Made by a program: the position numbers and the translations under genes. The notes below the pieces were generated by a model. It was given only the letters and a program-made list of their open reading frames with translations, was not told the origin of the DNA and made no database searches. A stretch of DNA of 12,987 nucleotides from Flavobacteriales bacterium UBA1993 (lineage in GTDB: Bacteria > Bacteroidota > Bacteroidia > Flavobacteriales_G > Salibacteraceae): positions 11,242-24,228 of the forward strand of contig DDCZ01000089.1 of assembly GCA_002336485.1 (NCBI GenBank). Direction: 5' to 3'. Shown here one piece after another: positions 1-7,703 of the stretch (the first letter of the stretch is position 1; each line of letters begins with the position of its first letter).

Positions 1-1
1 G

Positions 2-61
2 TACTTAGAATCAGACAAGGAAACACGGGCCATTGCTCGTGAAATCATTACAGCACTATGA
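2..61 (+). CDS. dxr: C-terminal end of an upstream gene, probably 1-deoxy-D-xylulose 5-phosphate reductoisomerase (partial)
   Basis: Only the last 19 codons are present, read from base 2 to a TGA at 59-61. They encode a charged amphipathic helix ending REIITAL. The stop overlaps the ATG of the next gene (ATGA), so the two are probably co-transcribed and translationally coupled. The dxr call is inference: in many Bacteroidota genomes dxr sits directly upstream of rseP, and a terminal helix of this kind suits Dxr, but nothing catalytic is visible in so short a piece. Confidence 0.45.
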   Translation, partial: YLESDKETRAIAREIITAL

Positions 62-1395
62 CGGAATTTTGGATTAAAGCAGGTCAACTGCTGCTCAGTT
101 TATCAATACTCGTGACATTGCATGAATTGGGGCACTTTATCCCAGCTCGGCTATTTGGCACTCGGGTAAAGAAGTTTTACCTCTTCTTCGACTTTCTTTT
201 CCCGCTTCCGAACGTCATGAACTTTTCGCTTTTCAAAATCAAGCGAGGAGAAACTGAATATGGAATTGGTTGGTTCCCAATGGGTGGATACGTTCAAATT
301 GATGGAATGGTCGATGAGAGCATGGACACCGAAGCGCTTAAGCAAGAACCAAAGCCTTGGGAATTTAGAAGCAAGCCAGCATGGCAGCGATTGATCATCA
401 TGGTTGGTGGTGTAGTAGTGAACCTAATTCTTGGATTTCTCATTTACAGCATGGTCTTGTTTTCATGGGGCGAGGAAAAATTACCCATCGCAAATATGAG
501 CTATGGTGTGACGGTTGACAGCAGCATGGCTGTCTATGGTTTTCAGAATGGAGATAAGATATTAGAAGTAGGAGACGCCAAGTATTTCTCACAGATCGGA
601 ATGGAGATCATGGTGAATGAGACTCGAAACATTAAGATTGAGCGCGATGGTGCGGTGCAAGAGATCATGCTTCCAGAAGAGGCAAACCTCGAGTTAGTTG
701 ATAAAGGGACAAAACGATTATTTGCGATTCGATTTCCTTTTGCTATAGATACGGTGATGCCTGATGGCAATGCCTTAAAGGCAGGGTTGTTGAGAGACGA
801 TGTTATTGTTTCCGTTTCAGGAAGTCCAACACCGGATGCCGCCACTGGAATAATGGCTATTCGCTCTCACAAAGGCAAAACGATTGATTTGGTGGTTGTT
901 CGAAATGGCGCCGAGATGAAATTAAACGCTGAGGTAAGCGAAGAAGGTCAAATCGGATTTAGAGTTAAGCCGATGCAAGAATTCTTGGAAACGGAGACGT
1001 ATACATACGGCTTTTTTGAATCGATTCCTGCTGGATTTAAGAAGACAGGAGAAAAGCTCGGGGGTTACATCAGCAGCATGAAGCTTGTCTTCACTAAAGA
1101 AGGAGCTTCCCAAATTGGTGGTTTTGGTGCCATTGGTGGCATGTTCTCACCAACATGGGATTGGCATTCATTCTGGTCCATGACAGCGTTCTTGTCCCTC
1201 ATCTTAGCATTCATGAACATACTTCCGATTCCAGCTTTGGATGGTGGTCATGTGATTTTCTTATTGTATGAAATTGTTACGGGTCGAAAGCCCGGCGATA
1301 AATTCATGGAATACACACAAACGGTTGGAATGGTCCTGTTGCTTGCGTTGTTGGTTTTTGCAAACGGAAACGACATAATTAGGTTGTTCAAGTAA
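58..1395 (+). CDS. rseP: RIP metalloprotease RseP (site-2 protease, M50)
   Basis: This is an intramembrane zinc protease that cuts transmembrane substrates such as anti-sigma factors during envelope stress signalling; it acts in the inner membrane. The zinc site HELGH lies at residues 22-26 inside the first hydrophobic segment. The third ligand region NILPIPALDGG is at 388-398, with Asp395 as the expected ligand. A second membrane segment covers about 110-135 and carries GGVVVN. A PDZ region is recognisable at about 230-290 (PDGNALKAGLLRDDVIVSVSG), with a likely degenerate PDZ before it at about 145-200. The last helix is about 423-436. At 445 residues it matches the family length. The ATG overlaps the upstream stop, which supports this start. 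The target anti-sigma factor is not in the window. Confidence 0.95.
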   Translation: MTEFWIKAGQLLLSLSILVTLHELGHFIPARLFGTRVKKFYLFFDFLFPLPNVMNFSLFKIKRGETEYGIGWFPMGGYVQIDGMVDESMDTEALKQEPKPWEFRSKPAWQRLIIMVGGVVVNLILGFLIYSMVLFSWGEEKLPIANMSYGVTVDSSMAVYGFQNGDKILEVGDAKYFSQIGMEIMVNETRNIKIERDGAVQEIMLPEEANLELVDKGTKRLFAIRFPFAIDTVMPDGNALKAGLLRDDVIVSVSGSPTPDAATGIMAIRSHKGKTIDLVVVRNGAEMKLNAEVSEEGQIGFRVKPMQEFLETETYTYGFFESIPAGFKKTGEKLGGYISSMKLVFTKEGASQIGGFGAIGGMFSPTWDWHSFWSMTAFLSLILAFMNILPIPALDGGHVIFLLYEIVTGRKPGDKFMEYTQTVGMVLLLALLVFANGNDIIRLFK

Positions 1396-1430
1396 AAAAG
1401 GCAGCACCAGCTTATGCCAATACTGCCTTC
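1395..1430 (-). terminator. Intrinsic terminator for the minus-strand unit
   Basis: AAGGCAG at 1398-1404 pairs perfectly with CTGCCTT at 1423-1429 around an 18-nt loop. Read on the minus strand, the 3' arm runs into a T tract (complement of the A run at 1394-1399), as expected of a Rho-independent terminator. It sits 24 bases beyond the receptor remnant stop and would end transcription of the remnant and of the DinB gene upstream of it. On the plus strand the hairpin lacks a good T run, so it would serve rseP less well. Confidence 0.6.
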
Positions 1431-1453
1431 TACCTAACTAACCTAGCTTTCTC

Positions 1454-2428
1454 TTAGAACTGGACTTTGTACGTCATAATAGGAAGTATTCCTAGCATGG
1501 TTGACTTTTCCAACTGATCCGTTTCTGGGTTGTAATACTCGCTCCAATAGTTCTCTCTGTTCGTCGCGTTCTGCAAGTCAATCTTAAACGAGTGTGTTGT
1601 CTTTGGTCGATCAATTCGATACGTTAACTGTGCGTCTAATCTGAAGAAATCGGGCATCTTATCGTCATAAATCTTTGTGTTGTCTCGGACGGTATATCCA
1701 GCCACTCTTGATTCGTCCAAAAGAATTGGTGTGTAACGCTGTCCTCCTGCCCATACAAGCTTAGAGCTAACGCTTATCACACGACCTGGTTTTCTGAGGT
1801 TGAATTCTTTTCCTCCTTGAAAGTTGTTCACGTAATTGGCATTCCAAAGCGTGTTTCGCTCCTTGCCATCACCCGCTTTATACTTCGATTGGTAAAGCGA
1901 AGAGGTTGCCATCATAAACCACTGATTGGTGAAGTATTTCTCAATTGTTATTTCAGCTCCGTAGTTGTAACCTGTGCCTTTATTCTTCATCGGAACATCC
2001 GCATACCCATCAAAGGAGTTGATGCCCGAAACGCTGCTATTGGCGGAGTCGATAATTGGTACGTCAAAGAGGCCTTGATAATACACTTCAACCTTGGTGC
2101 GTAAGCTCGGAGTGATCATTTGTTCATAGCCAAGAACATAGTGCATGGATCGTGTCATTCCCAGCTTCTTGTTTGTCTGATACATGATACCATTGGCGTC
2201 GGTTGTTTCGGCGCTGTAAACACTTAGGTCGTGCGTGGCGCTGTGAATTCCAAAGCCGGCGTTGATCCATTTTGAATTGCCTAGTGCGTATCGTATACCC
2301 GCTCTAGGTTCTATCACATTTTGCTTGTTGAGATTGAAATACGTTTGGTGTAAGCCTGTATTGATAGTTAAGTTCTCCGTTGCTCGAAACTGCCATTGGG
2401 CAAAGGATTCAATTCGATCGGCGGATTC
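1454..2428 (-). pseudogene. TonB-dependent receptor, C-terminal barrel remnant (5'-truncated)
   Basis: The product is the last part of an outer-membrane TonB-dependent receptor. It shows alternating amphipathic strands, a motif typical of Bacteroidota receptors near residues IEPRAGIRYAL, late strands such as FFRLDAQLTYRI and FKIDLQNATNRENY, and a terminal Phe (TYKVQF) used for barrel assembly. The first usable start is a GTG at 2315-2317 (287 residues). Barrel-like sequence continues upstream without a start (ESFAQWQFRATENLTINTG, ending near 2352) to about base 2412, and the frame stays open to a stop at 2474-2476. Full receptors are roughly 700-1000 residues, so signal peptide, plug and most of the barrel are missing. 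The break coincides with the end of the DinB gene at 2430. The simplest reading is a deletion or rearrangement that left a non-functional tail. It is probably not made, or made only by readthrough. Confidence 0.8.
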
Positions 2429-2429
2429 A

Positions 2430-2927
2430 TCAGAGAGAGGATGTTTTTTCGGGACGTTCCTTAAGGTGCTTTTTCAGGAGTGCGATTTGCCCCATATGAT
2501 AGTGCGTGTGCTCAATAATCCCATGAAAATTTCGATAGTGATTGCCATATTTTGGTTCTGAAAAAGATTCCCAAAGTGTACGTTCTGGCACCGTCTCAAT
2601 TAAGTCGGCTAACACCTCTGCGCGCTCCCAAACGCCTTGCTTCATGCTATTCCAATCACTTTCCGATTCAATTGCCGAAACATCATAGCTGAATTTGTCA
2701 TGCGCAGTCAACGGTTGTCCTTGTAGTACCGGAATTATCGCTTCAGTGAAATATTGAATGTGATACAGCAATGCAGCAATGGTGTTGAAGTTGGCAACTT
2801 TTGCAGTGGCTTCCTCCCATGTTACATCAGACAGAAGCTCTTTTAAATTGGTGGTAGTCCAGTTTCCTCCAAAATGTACTTCTCTGTAATGTTTTGCAAT
2901 ATGATTTACCGTCTTCACCTTAATCAA
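2430..2927 (-). CDS. DinB/YfiT-like putative metal-dependent protein
   Basis: A 165-residue protein with the size and four-helix pattern of the DinB/YfiT superfamily. Members carry a three-histidine metal site and include thiol transferases and many proteins of unknown substrate. The triad here is probably His56 (LLYHIQYF) with His140 and His144 (EHTHYHMGQIALLKKHL), the usual HxxxH near the C-terminus. The first codon is TTG at 2925-2927. An in-frame GTG at 2916-2918 is an alternative that fits better if the promoter-like box overlapping the TTG is used. There is no in-frame ATG near the start. The stop lies inside the open frame of the receptor remnant, so the 3' end marks a rearrangement point, but the conserved C-terminal helix is complete. 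It is likely cytoplasmic; the substrate cannot be told. Confidence 0.8.
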   Translation of the reverse strand: MIKVKTVNHIAKHYREVHFGGNWTTTNLKELLSDVTWEEATAKVANFNTIAALLYHIQYFTEAIIPVLQGQPLTAHDKFSYDVSAIESESDWNSMKQGVWERAEVLADLIETVPERTLWESFSEPKYGNHYRNFHGIIEHTHYHMGQIALLKKHLKERPEKTSSL

Positions 2928-2953
2928 ATTTAAAGCTCTGCTGGATTTGTCAA
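2925..2953 (-). promoter_or_regulatory. Bacteroidota-type promoter candidate for the DinB-like gene
   Basis: On the minus strand TAAATTTG (2925-2932) matches the Bacteroidota -7 consensus TAnnTTTG exactly. A TTG (2951-2953) lies 18 bases upstream as a possible -33 element, slightly closer than the usual spacing. The -7 box overlaps the TTG start codon, so the transcript would start at about 2918-2920. This favours the GTG start or a leaderless message. The match is short and may be chance. Confidence 0.35.
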
Positions 2954-2968
2954 GCTAAATCTCACGAC

Positions 2969-2997
2969 TTGATTGAACAAAAAATCTCCTAACATTG
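2969..2997 (+). promoter_or_regulatory. Promoter candidate for the pentapeptide-repeat gene
   Basis: TAACATTG (2990-2997) differs from the Bacteroidota -7 consensus TAnnTTTG at one base. A TTG at 2969-2971 lies 18 bases upstream. It is divergent from the DinB promoter candidate and about 15 bases before the ATG at 3013. It also supports ATG 3013 over the in-frame TTG at 2995, which would lie inside the box. Evidence is motif only. Confidence 0.3.
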
Positions 2998-3012
2998 AAG
3001 ACGCGATCGCAC

Positions 3013-4224
3013 ATGAAAGGAAAATGGAACTTGCTTATTGGTTTGATACTCGGCGCCATTCTAGGATGGATGCTGTTTTATCTGCGATTCCCTGCGATTA
3101 AAATTCATCATCAATTTTGGGCTGGACTTGTATTTGGCGTTTCAATAATTTCCCTCCTTCAAGTGATCCGAACCAATTGGTATAAGTCCTCAGGGAAGCG
3201 TTCAAAATGGTTTTGGTTCCTATCCTTGATAGCCGGTATAGTGGCGCTTATTTGGGTTTTGGAGTTAAGAAGCGTCGAAGAAAAGATCACGCTTGAAAAG
3301 GAACATTATGAACGATTAGAAGATATTGCAAGGGGCGAGAACGCGGAAAGAATTCAGAGTTTAACACCATTGATTGCCCAACTGATCGATCAATTAGATC
3401 GCGATATATCGGCAGATCCAGAAAGAAGGGTGGGCGATGCAATGGTCAAGCGGATAGCAGAACTGACTCGTTCCCTAAAACCACGGATAGTAGAAAAGGG
3501 TAGCGTTGTATTCAATAATCCGCTGAGCCCTGAACGTGCGCAACTTTTACATGCTCTGATAGCACTGGAAATGAGTCCGGAATCATTTGACCAAATAAAG
3601 AAAGTCGCTCACTTTGGACATTCCGATTTGATTGACGCGGATCTTTCAGGAGTCGACCTCAGTGGCATTGATCTTCATGAGGCAAAGCTGAACGGTGCAA
3701 ACTTGATAGGAACCAACTTCACCGGTGCATCCCTTCAGGGATGTGAACTTCAACGGGCGGAAATGGATAGTGCTGTCTTTCAGCATGCCGATTTGAAGCG
3801 ATCGAATATGAGCTGGTCAAATGCCAATGGAGCTGTTTTTATCGGTGCCAATATGGATGGTGCGGACCTATCTAGCGCAAAATTCCGAATGACAAATTTT
3901 CAGGAAAGCAGTCTGCAATGGACAACTGTGGCAAATGCCATTTTTGAAGACTCTGATTTTTCGAATGCCAACCTAAAGGGAGCCAACGGCCGACGTGCGA
4001 ACTTCAGAGGCGTTAATTTGACTCATTCGAATATCAGTCGCACCGATTTTAAGGAAGCCGATTTATCTGAGGCTAAGCTGGATTATGCCGGTGTAAAGGA
4101 GGAAACGTGGATGAGAAATTCGCTCGAATGGAACGCGGAAGGTTTGGATGAATTAGGTGCAAGATTCAACCTTGTGAAGGATTCAACAGGCGTTGTGAAA
4201 TTTCGATTAGAGCCTAATCAATAG
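3013..4224 (+). CDS. Membrane-anchored pentapeptide-repeat protein
   Basis: The product is 403 residues from ATG 3013; an in-frame TTG at 2995 would add six residues but overlaps a promoter-like box. Three hydrophobic helices are visible at about 6-26, 36-53 and 67-84. A charged helical, possibly coiled-coil stretch follows at about 86-160 (RSVEEKITLEKEHYERLED onward). From about 205 to 359 runs a series of pentapeptide repeats of the A(D/N)LxX type, for example DADLSGVDLSGIDL, GANLIGTNFTGASL and FSNANLKGANGRRANF, which fold as a right-handed quadrilateral beta-helix. A short non-repeat tail ends the protein. Pentapeptide proteins may act in protein binding or gyrase protection; a gyrase mimic is unlikely here because of the membrane anchor. 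The architecture resembles membrane-associated pentapeptide proteins of unknown role. Confidence 0.85.
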   Translation: MKGKWNLLIGLILGAILGWMLFYLRFPAIKIHHQFWAGLVFGVSIISLLQVIRTNWYKSSGKRSKWFWFLSLIAGIVALIWVLELRSVEEKITLEKEHYERLEDIARGENAERIQSLTPLIAQLIDQLDRDISADPERRVGDAMVKRIAELTRSLKPRIVEKGSVVFNNPLSPERAQLLHALIALEMSPESFDQIKKVAHFGHSDLIDADLSGVDLSGIDLHEAKLNGANLIGTNFTGASLQGCELQRAEMDSAVFQHADLKRSNMSWSNANGAVFIGANMDGADLSSAKFRMTNFQESSLQWTTVANAIFEDSDFSNANLKGANGRRANFRGVNLTHSNISRTDFKEADLSEAKLDYAGVKEETWMRNSLEWNAEGLDELGARFNLVKDSTGVVKFRLEPNQ

Positions 4225-4238
4225 TCGATTGGCACAAA

Positions 4239-5225
4239 TCAGACTGACTTATTTCCTAATACCAAATTGATTTTGGTGCTAAATTTTTGAATCACCTTGT
4301 CAGATGGTTTGAAGGGGTCGAATCCAATTCCAAAGGCCCAACTGTAATGATTTTGAAGATCGTTTAGATAATCTGATAGAAGCTCGGGCGTCCAAATGGT
4401 CTGATCGGTGATGGAATATTTTAGTCCCAATTCTATTCCAATTTCCTGGCCCCATTCGTTGTTGACAATATCTACGTAATTATCCATTGGGTTCTTGTCG
4501 GGATCGATGAGTTGTTCTTTTGAAAACGCGCCCGTAAGCAGTTCTGGCATGGCGTGCCTCTCGTGCGAATCAGCGATGAAATCTGCCAAATCTTCGGAAT
4601 GGAAGGAGGTTACAAACGCTTGTGCCGTAATATGATTAAACGTATTTATAAAGCCTTTTTCACCCGTGTCTTTGGCCGGGATATGAGGCAATTCTTGGCT
4701 ATTAATATTTCTGAGCGTTTGCACAGCAATATCATAAAATGCCACATCGCCTTCTTTGAAAAGGTCAGGGCGTCGTCGTGCCAAATAATACACAGCTGTT
4801 AAGGCCGACCGATTCTGAATTGCATAGGGGGAGTTTATTGCTAGGGTGACTTTTTCAATTATTCCACCTTCTTGCGCAGCACGAAAATCACCCTCGTCAA
4901 CGCCTGACTCTAAAATACTGACTACCTCTTTTCCCTTGCTACAATGCGATACACGGACAGCAGGACTCAGAAAGCCTTCAGAGCCATTCAAATACTCGAT
5001 ACTCATTATGGCTTCGAGTGATTTGAGGTTTGGATACCGCGTGGATAGTAAAGCTCGGTTGCTCACTTCGGATCCAGCGAATTTCGAATCACAGTTATTC
5101 ATGTATCCTTTGTCTGATTGGTGACTGCACGAACAAAGGCTAAGCATAAGCAGCATGAGTCCAATATTCATTGGTGTAAATATTCGCCTGTGCTTATGTC
5201 GAGAGTTGCTTGGGTGCATTGCCAT
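4239..5225 (-). CDS. Putative lipoprotein of unknown function with a His/Asp/Asn-rich C-terminal domain
   Basis: A 328-residue product with a basic N-region (RHKHRR), a hydrophobic core (MNIGLMLLMLSL) and a lipobox LCSC with Cys33 as the likely lipidated residue. Starts at residues 1 or 3 keep the positive charges; Met19 would not. I do not recognise the full protein. The part from about 190 to 265 carries a spaced pattern: FNHITAQAF (His198), ADSHERH (His221, Glu222), then MDNYVDIVNNEWGQEIG with Asp248, Asn249, Asp252, Asn255 and Asn256. From memory this recalls the F-x-H ... HE ... NN-x-x-G pattern of DUF6973-like domains, but that is unverified. It is convergent with the pentapeptide gene, 14 bases between stops, and divergent from the glycan operon with a gap of 77 bases. 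A role linked to either neighbour is not shown. Confidence 0.75.
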   Translation of the reverse strand: MAMHPSNSRHKHRRIFTPMNIGLMLLMLSLCSCSHQSDKGYMNNCDSKFAGSEVSNRALLSTRYPNLKSLEAIMSIEYLNGSEGFLSPAVRVSHCSKGKEVVSILESGVDEGDFRAAQEGGIIEKVTLAINSPYAIQNRSALTAVYYLARRRPDLFKEGDVAFYDIAVQTLRNINSQELPHIPAKDTGEKGFINTFNHITAQAFVTSFHSEDLADFIADSHERHAMPELLTGAFSKEQLIDPDKNPMDNYVDIVNNEWGQEIGIELGLKYSITDQTIWTPELLSDYLNDLQNHYSWAFGIGFDPFKPSDKVIQKFSTKINLVLGNKSV

Positions 5226-5302
5226 GACAATTGTAGCGATTCGCTGGCAATCGATGACATTGGCTATCTTCGGCCGTCACAGATTGAATTGGGAAAATCA
5301 AC
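5226..5302. promoter_or_regulatory. Divergent intergenic control region upstream of the glycan operon
   Basis: These 77 bases separate the lipoprotein start from the first operon gene and must hold both promoters, unless these lie inside coding sequence. The palindrome ACAATTGT (5226-5233) abuts the lipoprotein start; the same 8-mer occurs in the larger palindrome upstream of the sugar permease. A weak -7-like TATCTTCG (5265-5272, one mismatch to TAnnTTTG) faces the operon, but no convincing -33 element was found at the right spacing. Confidence 0.35.
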
Positions 5303-6139
5303 GTGAGATATTTATTAAGATACATACTTTTTATGGTGGTCGGCCTGCTTGGCTGCTCCATGACCTGTTCGCAAGATTCTGATTTTGGTGAACTCCCGTT
5401 TTTGGGTATCGAACCTGTAATTGATGGAAGCATTGATGAGTGGAAATATATCGCCTTCAATGATGGAGTATGGGATCTTCAACGCGTTAAAAAGGCTTCA
5501 TGGTATCATCCAAAACGCAATCGTTTAAACGTTGAAGTTTCGGAAGACACAACACAAATCGACTTAAGCGCATCCTACTATATGGCCTGGGATGAAACCT
5601 ATCTCTATTTGGCTGCTGAGGTTCGAGATAATGTGAATGATGTGGAAGAAGAAAACCATGAACCCAAGCGCTGGTATTACAAGGATGCGATATCGTGGTT
5701 TATTGAGGCTCCAAAGGACGAGACTGCCGAGAAATTTTCCCTTGGCGACCATTCCTTCGCTTTTGTAATTGACACGCTTAAACCTGATTATGGTGCATGG
5801 TGGAGGCATGGAACCGCAACTGAATCTTACGTAGAGGAACCGATACCGGTCCAGAGTGTTGAATACGCAATCAAAATGAATCCATGGAATAGAAGTCCTG
5901 CTGATTATATCCTTGAGGCGCGTGTGGCCAGATCATTACTCGTTCCTGAACAAGGTCTTGATGCTGGATCCATAACCTCTAATTCAATCGGAATGATGAT
6001 CGTGCATTGCGATCCTGATGGCGGCGAATATGGTGGTCATTTATTGATCTATGGCAAGGGGGATGATGACTCCACTTGGTCTGAATTTAAGTTGTCTAAC
6101 TCTTCGGACAAACAAAAGCAAGACAGCCATGCGAAATAA
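5303..6139 (+). CDS. CBM9-like carbohydrate-binding lipoprotein
   Basis: First gene of the glycan operon, 278 residues from a GTG. The N-terminus is a lipoprotein signal with lipobox LLGC (Cys18), so the protein is probably anchored in the outer membrane or exported to the surface. The rest has hallmarks of the family 9 carbohydrate-binding-like (DOMON-type) beta sandwich: EPVIDGSIDEW at 37-47, MAWDETYLYLAAEVRDN at 94-110 and a WF(I)EAPKDE strand at about 132-140. It has no visible catalytic motif. Overlap with the next gene is 11 bases (ATG at 6129, stop at 6137-6139), implying coupled translation. Such proteins are known as glycan-binding modules attached to hydrolases; here it would be a separate binding partner for the GH28 and GH78 enzymes. 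The ligand is inferred from the neighbours only. Confidence 0.75.
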   Translation: MRYLLRYILFMVVGLLGCSMTCSQDSDFGELPFLGIEPVIDGSIDEWKYIAFNDGVWDLQRVKKASWYHPKRNRLNVEVSEDTTQIDLSASYYMAWDETYLYLAAEVRDNVNDVEEENHEPKRWYYKDAISWFIEAPKDETAEKFSLGDHSFAFVIDTLKPDYGAWWRHGTATESYVEEPIPVQSVEYAIKMNPWNRSPADYILEARVARSLLVPEQGLDAGSITSNSIGMMIVHCDPDGGEYGGHLLIYGKGDDDSTWSEFKLSNSSDKQKQDSHAK

Positions 6140-7703
6140 GCCAGTGATAGGAATTGTGATTTGCCTCTTGGCCTTTTCGACACTTGGCTGGTCGCAGCAG
6201 ATGCGGTTAAATGTGTTGAATTTTGGTGCGAACAATCTTGCACAAACGCTTTCCACCATCTCAATCCAGAACACCATCGATTCGTGCTATCGCATGGGAG
6301 GTGGTATCGTGCACCTGCCAGCAGGAGATTATATGAGCGGGACACTTGTGTTGAAGGACAATGTGACCCTATTATTGGATTCAGGTGCGATCCTCCACGC
6401 AAGTCCGAATCTTCAAGATTATCGTGCGCCCCTGCAAGATGCAGTTAGGCCAACTTTAATTTATGCCAATGGAGCGAAGAACATCGGAATCTCAGGAAAG
6501 GGAACGATTCAAGGCGACGCAAAACGAACATACGAACCTCTTAGAAAGGTCGATCGGCAAATCGCGAAAATCACTGAAAGTGCAAAGGCCGCTGGTGTGG
6601 AAATGAAACGTTTTTACGCTACTTCACCTGACGTAGCCCTCGTCGTAATAACCAATTGTAGCAATGTCAGAGTCGAGGGTGTGTCCCTTGTTGAGTCAAG
6701 TTTTTGGTCGTTGTTATTGTTTCATACTCAGGATATTGAGATACGAGATATTCACATTCGGACGAGCCTTGAAAAGGGAGTGAACTCCGATGGGTTGGAT
6801 ATTAATTCATGCTCAAATGTCAATGTTTCGGATTGTGTGATCCGAACTGGAGACGATGCAATTGCGCTCAAATCTTGGGACAAGGTGCCGTGCGAAAACG
6901 TGAAAATTTCGAATTGTGAATTATCGTCATCAAGCACAGCGCTAAAAATTGGAACCGAAACTCAGGGAGATATTAAACACGTTCAGTTTACGAATTGCAA
7001 AATTCTGGATGCGAATCGAGGAATGAGCATTGTTGTGCGCGACGGGGCGAACGTAGAGGATGTTCGATTTTCAAACATTGAAGTCACATGCACAAGACGA
7101 CACTTTAATTGGTGGGGAAATGCCGACCCGATTTGGATCAGCTTATCCAGACGAGCAGCGCACATTCCTCTAGGGTCAATCAAGGACGTGACCTTCGAAA
7201 ATATCCGAGCCTCTGGCATGGGAACGAGTAAAATTGAGACTTCAGAAGAGTCCGGTATAGAAAACATTCGTTTAATTAATGTTCAGCTCGACATGCATGC
7301 CGAGAATTACCTGGATAAGAGATCTACGGATGCGCTGGTTATTCAAAATGTAAAGGATGTTGAACTCACCAATTTACGAGTTGATTGGGCTATTGACGAG
7401 ACGGAGCCAAAGTGGGGGAGCGCACTTGTTTTAAAGAAAGTAGACGGGTTTTTGATAAGAAATTTTACTGGTAGGCAAGGATTGATTGACTCGGATATTG
7501 CAGCAATTCAACTAGAGAATGCAAAGCGCGGTAGTATTCAGAATGCAACGGCCAGTCCAGGCGCACGAACCTTTATTTCACTCTCAGGCCTCGAGTCTTC
7601 GGATATAAAAATGTCTCGTATTGATAAAGCTGGCAATTCTACTCAACCATTTATTATGGATGATTCGGTATTGAATCGTGATCAAATAGAATGCTGCGAA
7701 TGA
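6129..7703 (+). CDS. Family GH28 (polygalacturonase-like) glycoside hydrolase, secreted
   Basis: A 524-residue product from ATG 6129; this start gives a clean signal peptide (MRNKPVIGIVICLLAFSTLGWSQ in outline, cleavage near residue 22) and an 11-base overlap with the preceding gene. An upstream in-frame ATG at 6051 would add 26 residues without a signal. The body is a parallel beta-helix, with LNVLNFGA at the start, the GH28 motif NSDG at 219-222 and TGDDAIALKS at 240-249 (Asp242, Asp243). The classical G-H-G catalytic His motif is not seen; the corresponding place reads SSTALKIGTET (269-278). A conserved stretch RHFNWWGNADPIW follows at 324-336. GH28 enzymes cut alpha-galacturonide bonds in pectin. 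With the rhamnosidase nearby, rhamnogalacturonan I or a related polymer is a likely substrate. The stop overlaps the next ATG (ATGA). Confidence 0.88.
   Translation: MRNKPVIGIVICLLAFSTLGWSQQMRLNVLNFGANNLAQTLSTISIQNTIDSCYRMGGGIVHLPAGDYMSGTLVLKDNVTLLLDSGAILHASPNLQDYRAPLQDAVRPTLIYANGAKNIGISGKGTIQGDAKRTYEPLRKVDRQIAKITESAKAAGVEMKRFYATSPDVALVVITNCSNVRVEGVSLVESSFWSLLLFHTQDIEIRDIHIRTSLEKGVNSDGLDINSCSNVNVSDCVIRTGDDAIALKSWDKVPCENVKISNCELSSSSTALKIGTETQGDIKHVQFTNCKILDANRGMSIVVRDGANVEDVRFSNIEVTCTRRHFNWWGNADPIWISLSRRAAHIPLGSIKDVTFENIRASGMGTSKIETSEESGIENIRLINVQLDMHAENYLDKRSTDALVIQNVKDVELTNLRVDWAIDETEPKWGSALVLKKVDGFLIRNFTGRQGLIDSDIAAIQLENAKRGSIQNATASPGARTFISLSGLESSDIKMSRIDKAGNSTQPFIMDDSVLNRDQIECCE

Noticed and set aside
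3600..4110. Short-period DNA repetition in the pentapeptide region as a tandem repeat or CRISPR-like array
   Set aside because: The periodicity is at the protein level (five residues); the DNA units are too diverged and have no spacers.
4223..4245. Hairpin AGTCGATT ... AATC-A-GACT between the convergent pentapeptide and lipoprotein genes as a terminator
   Set aside because: The stem is interrupted by a bulge, AT-rich, and has no proper T run on either strand.
5169..5171. Alternative lipoprotein start at Met19
   Set aside because: It would give a signal peptide with no positive charge before the hydrophobic core; the upstream starts retain the basic N-region.
6051..6128. Longer GH28 product from the ATG at 6051
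   Set aside because: The added residues lie over the end of the CBM9-like gene and would bury the signal peptide that begins cleanly at ATG 6129.
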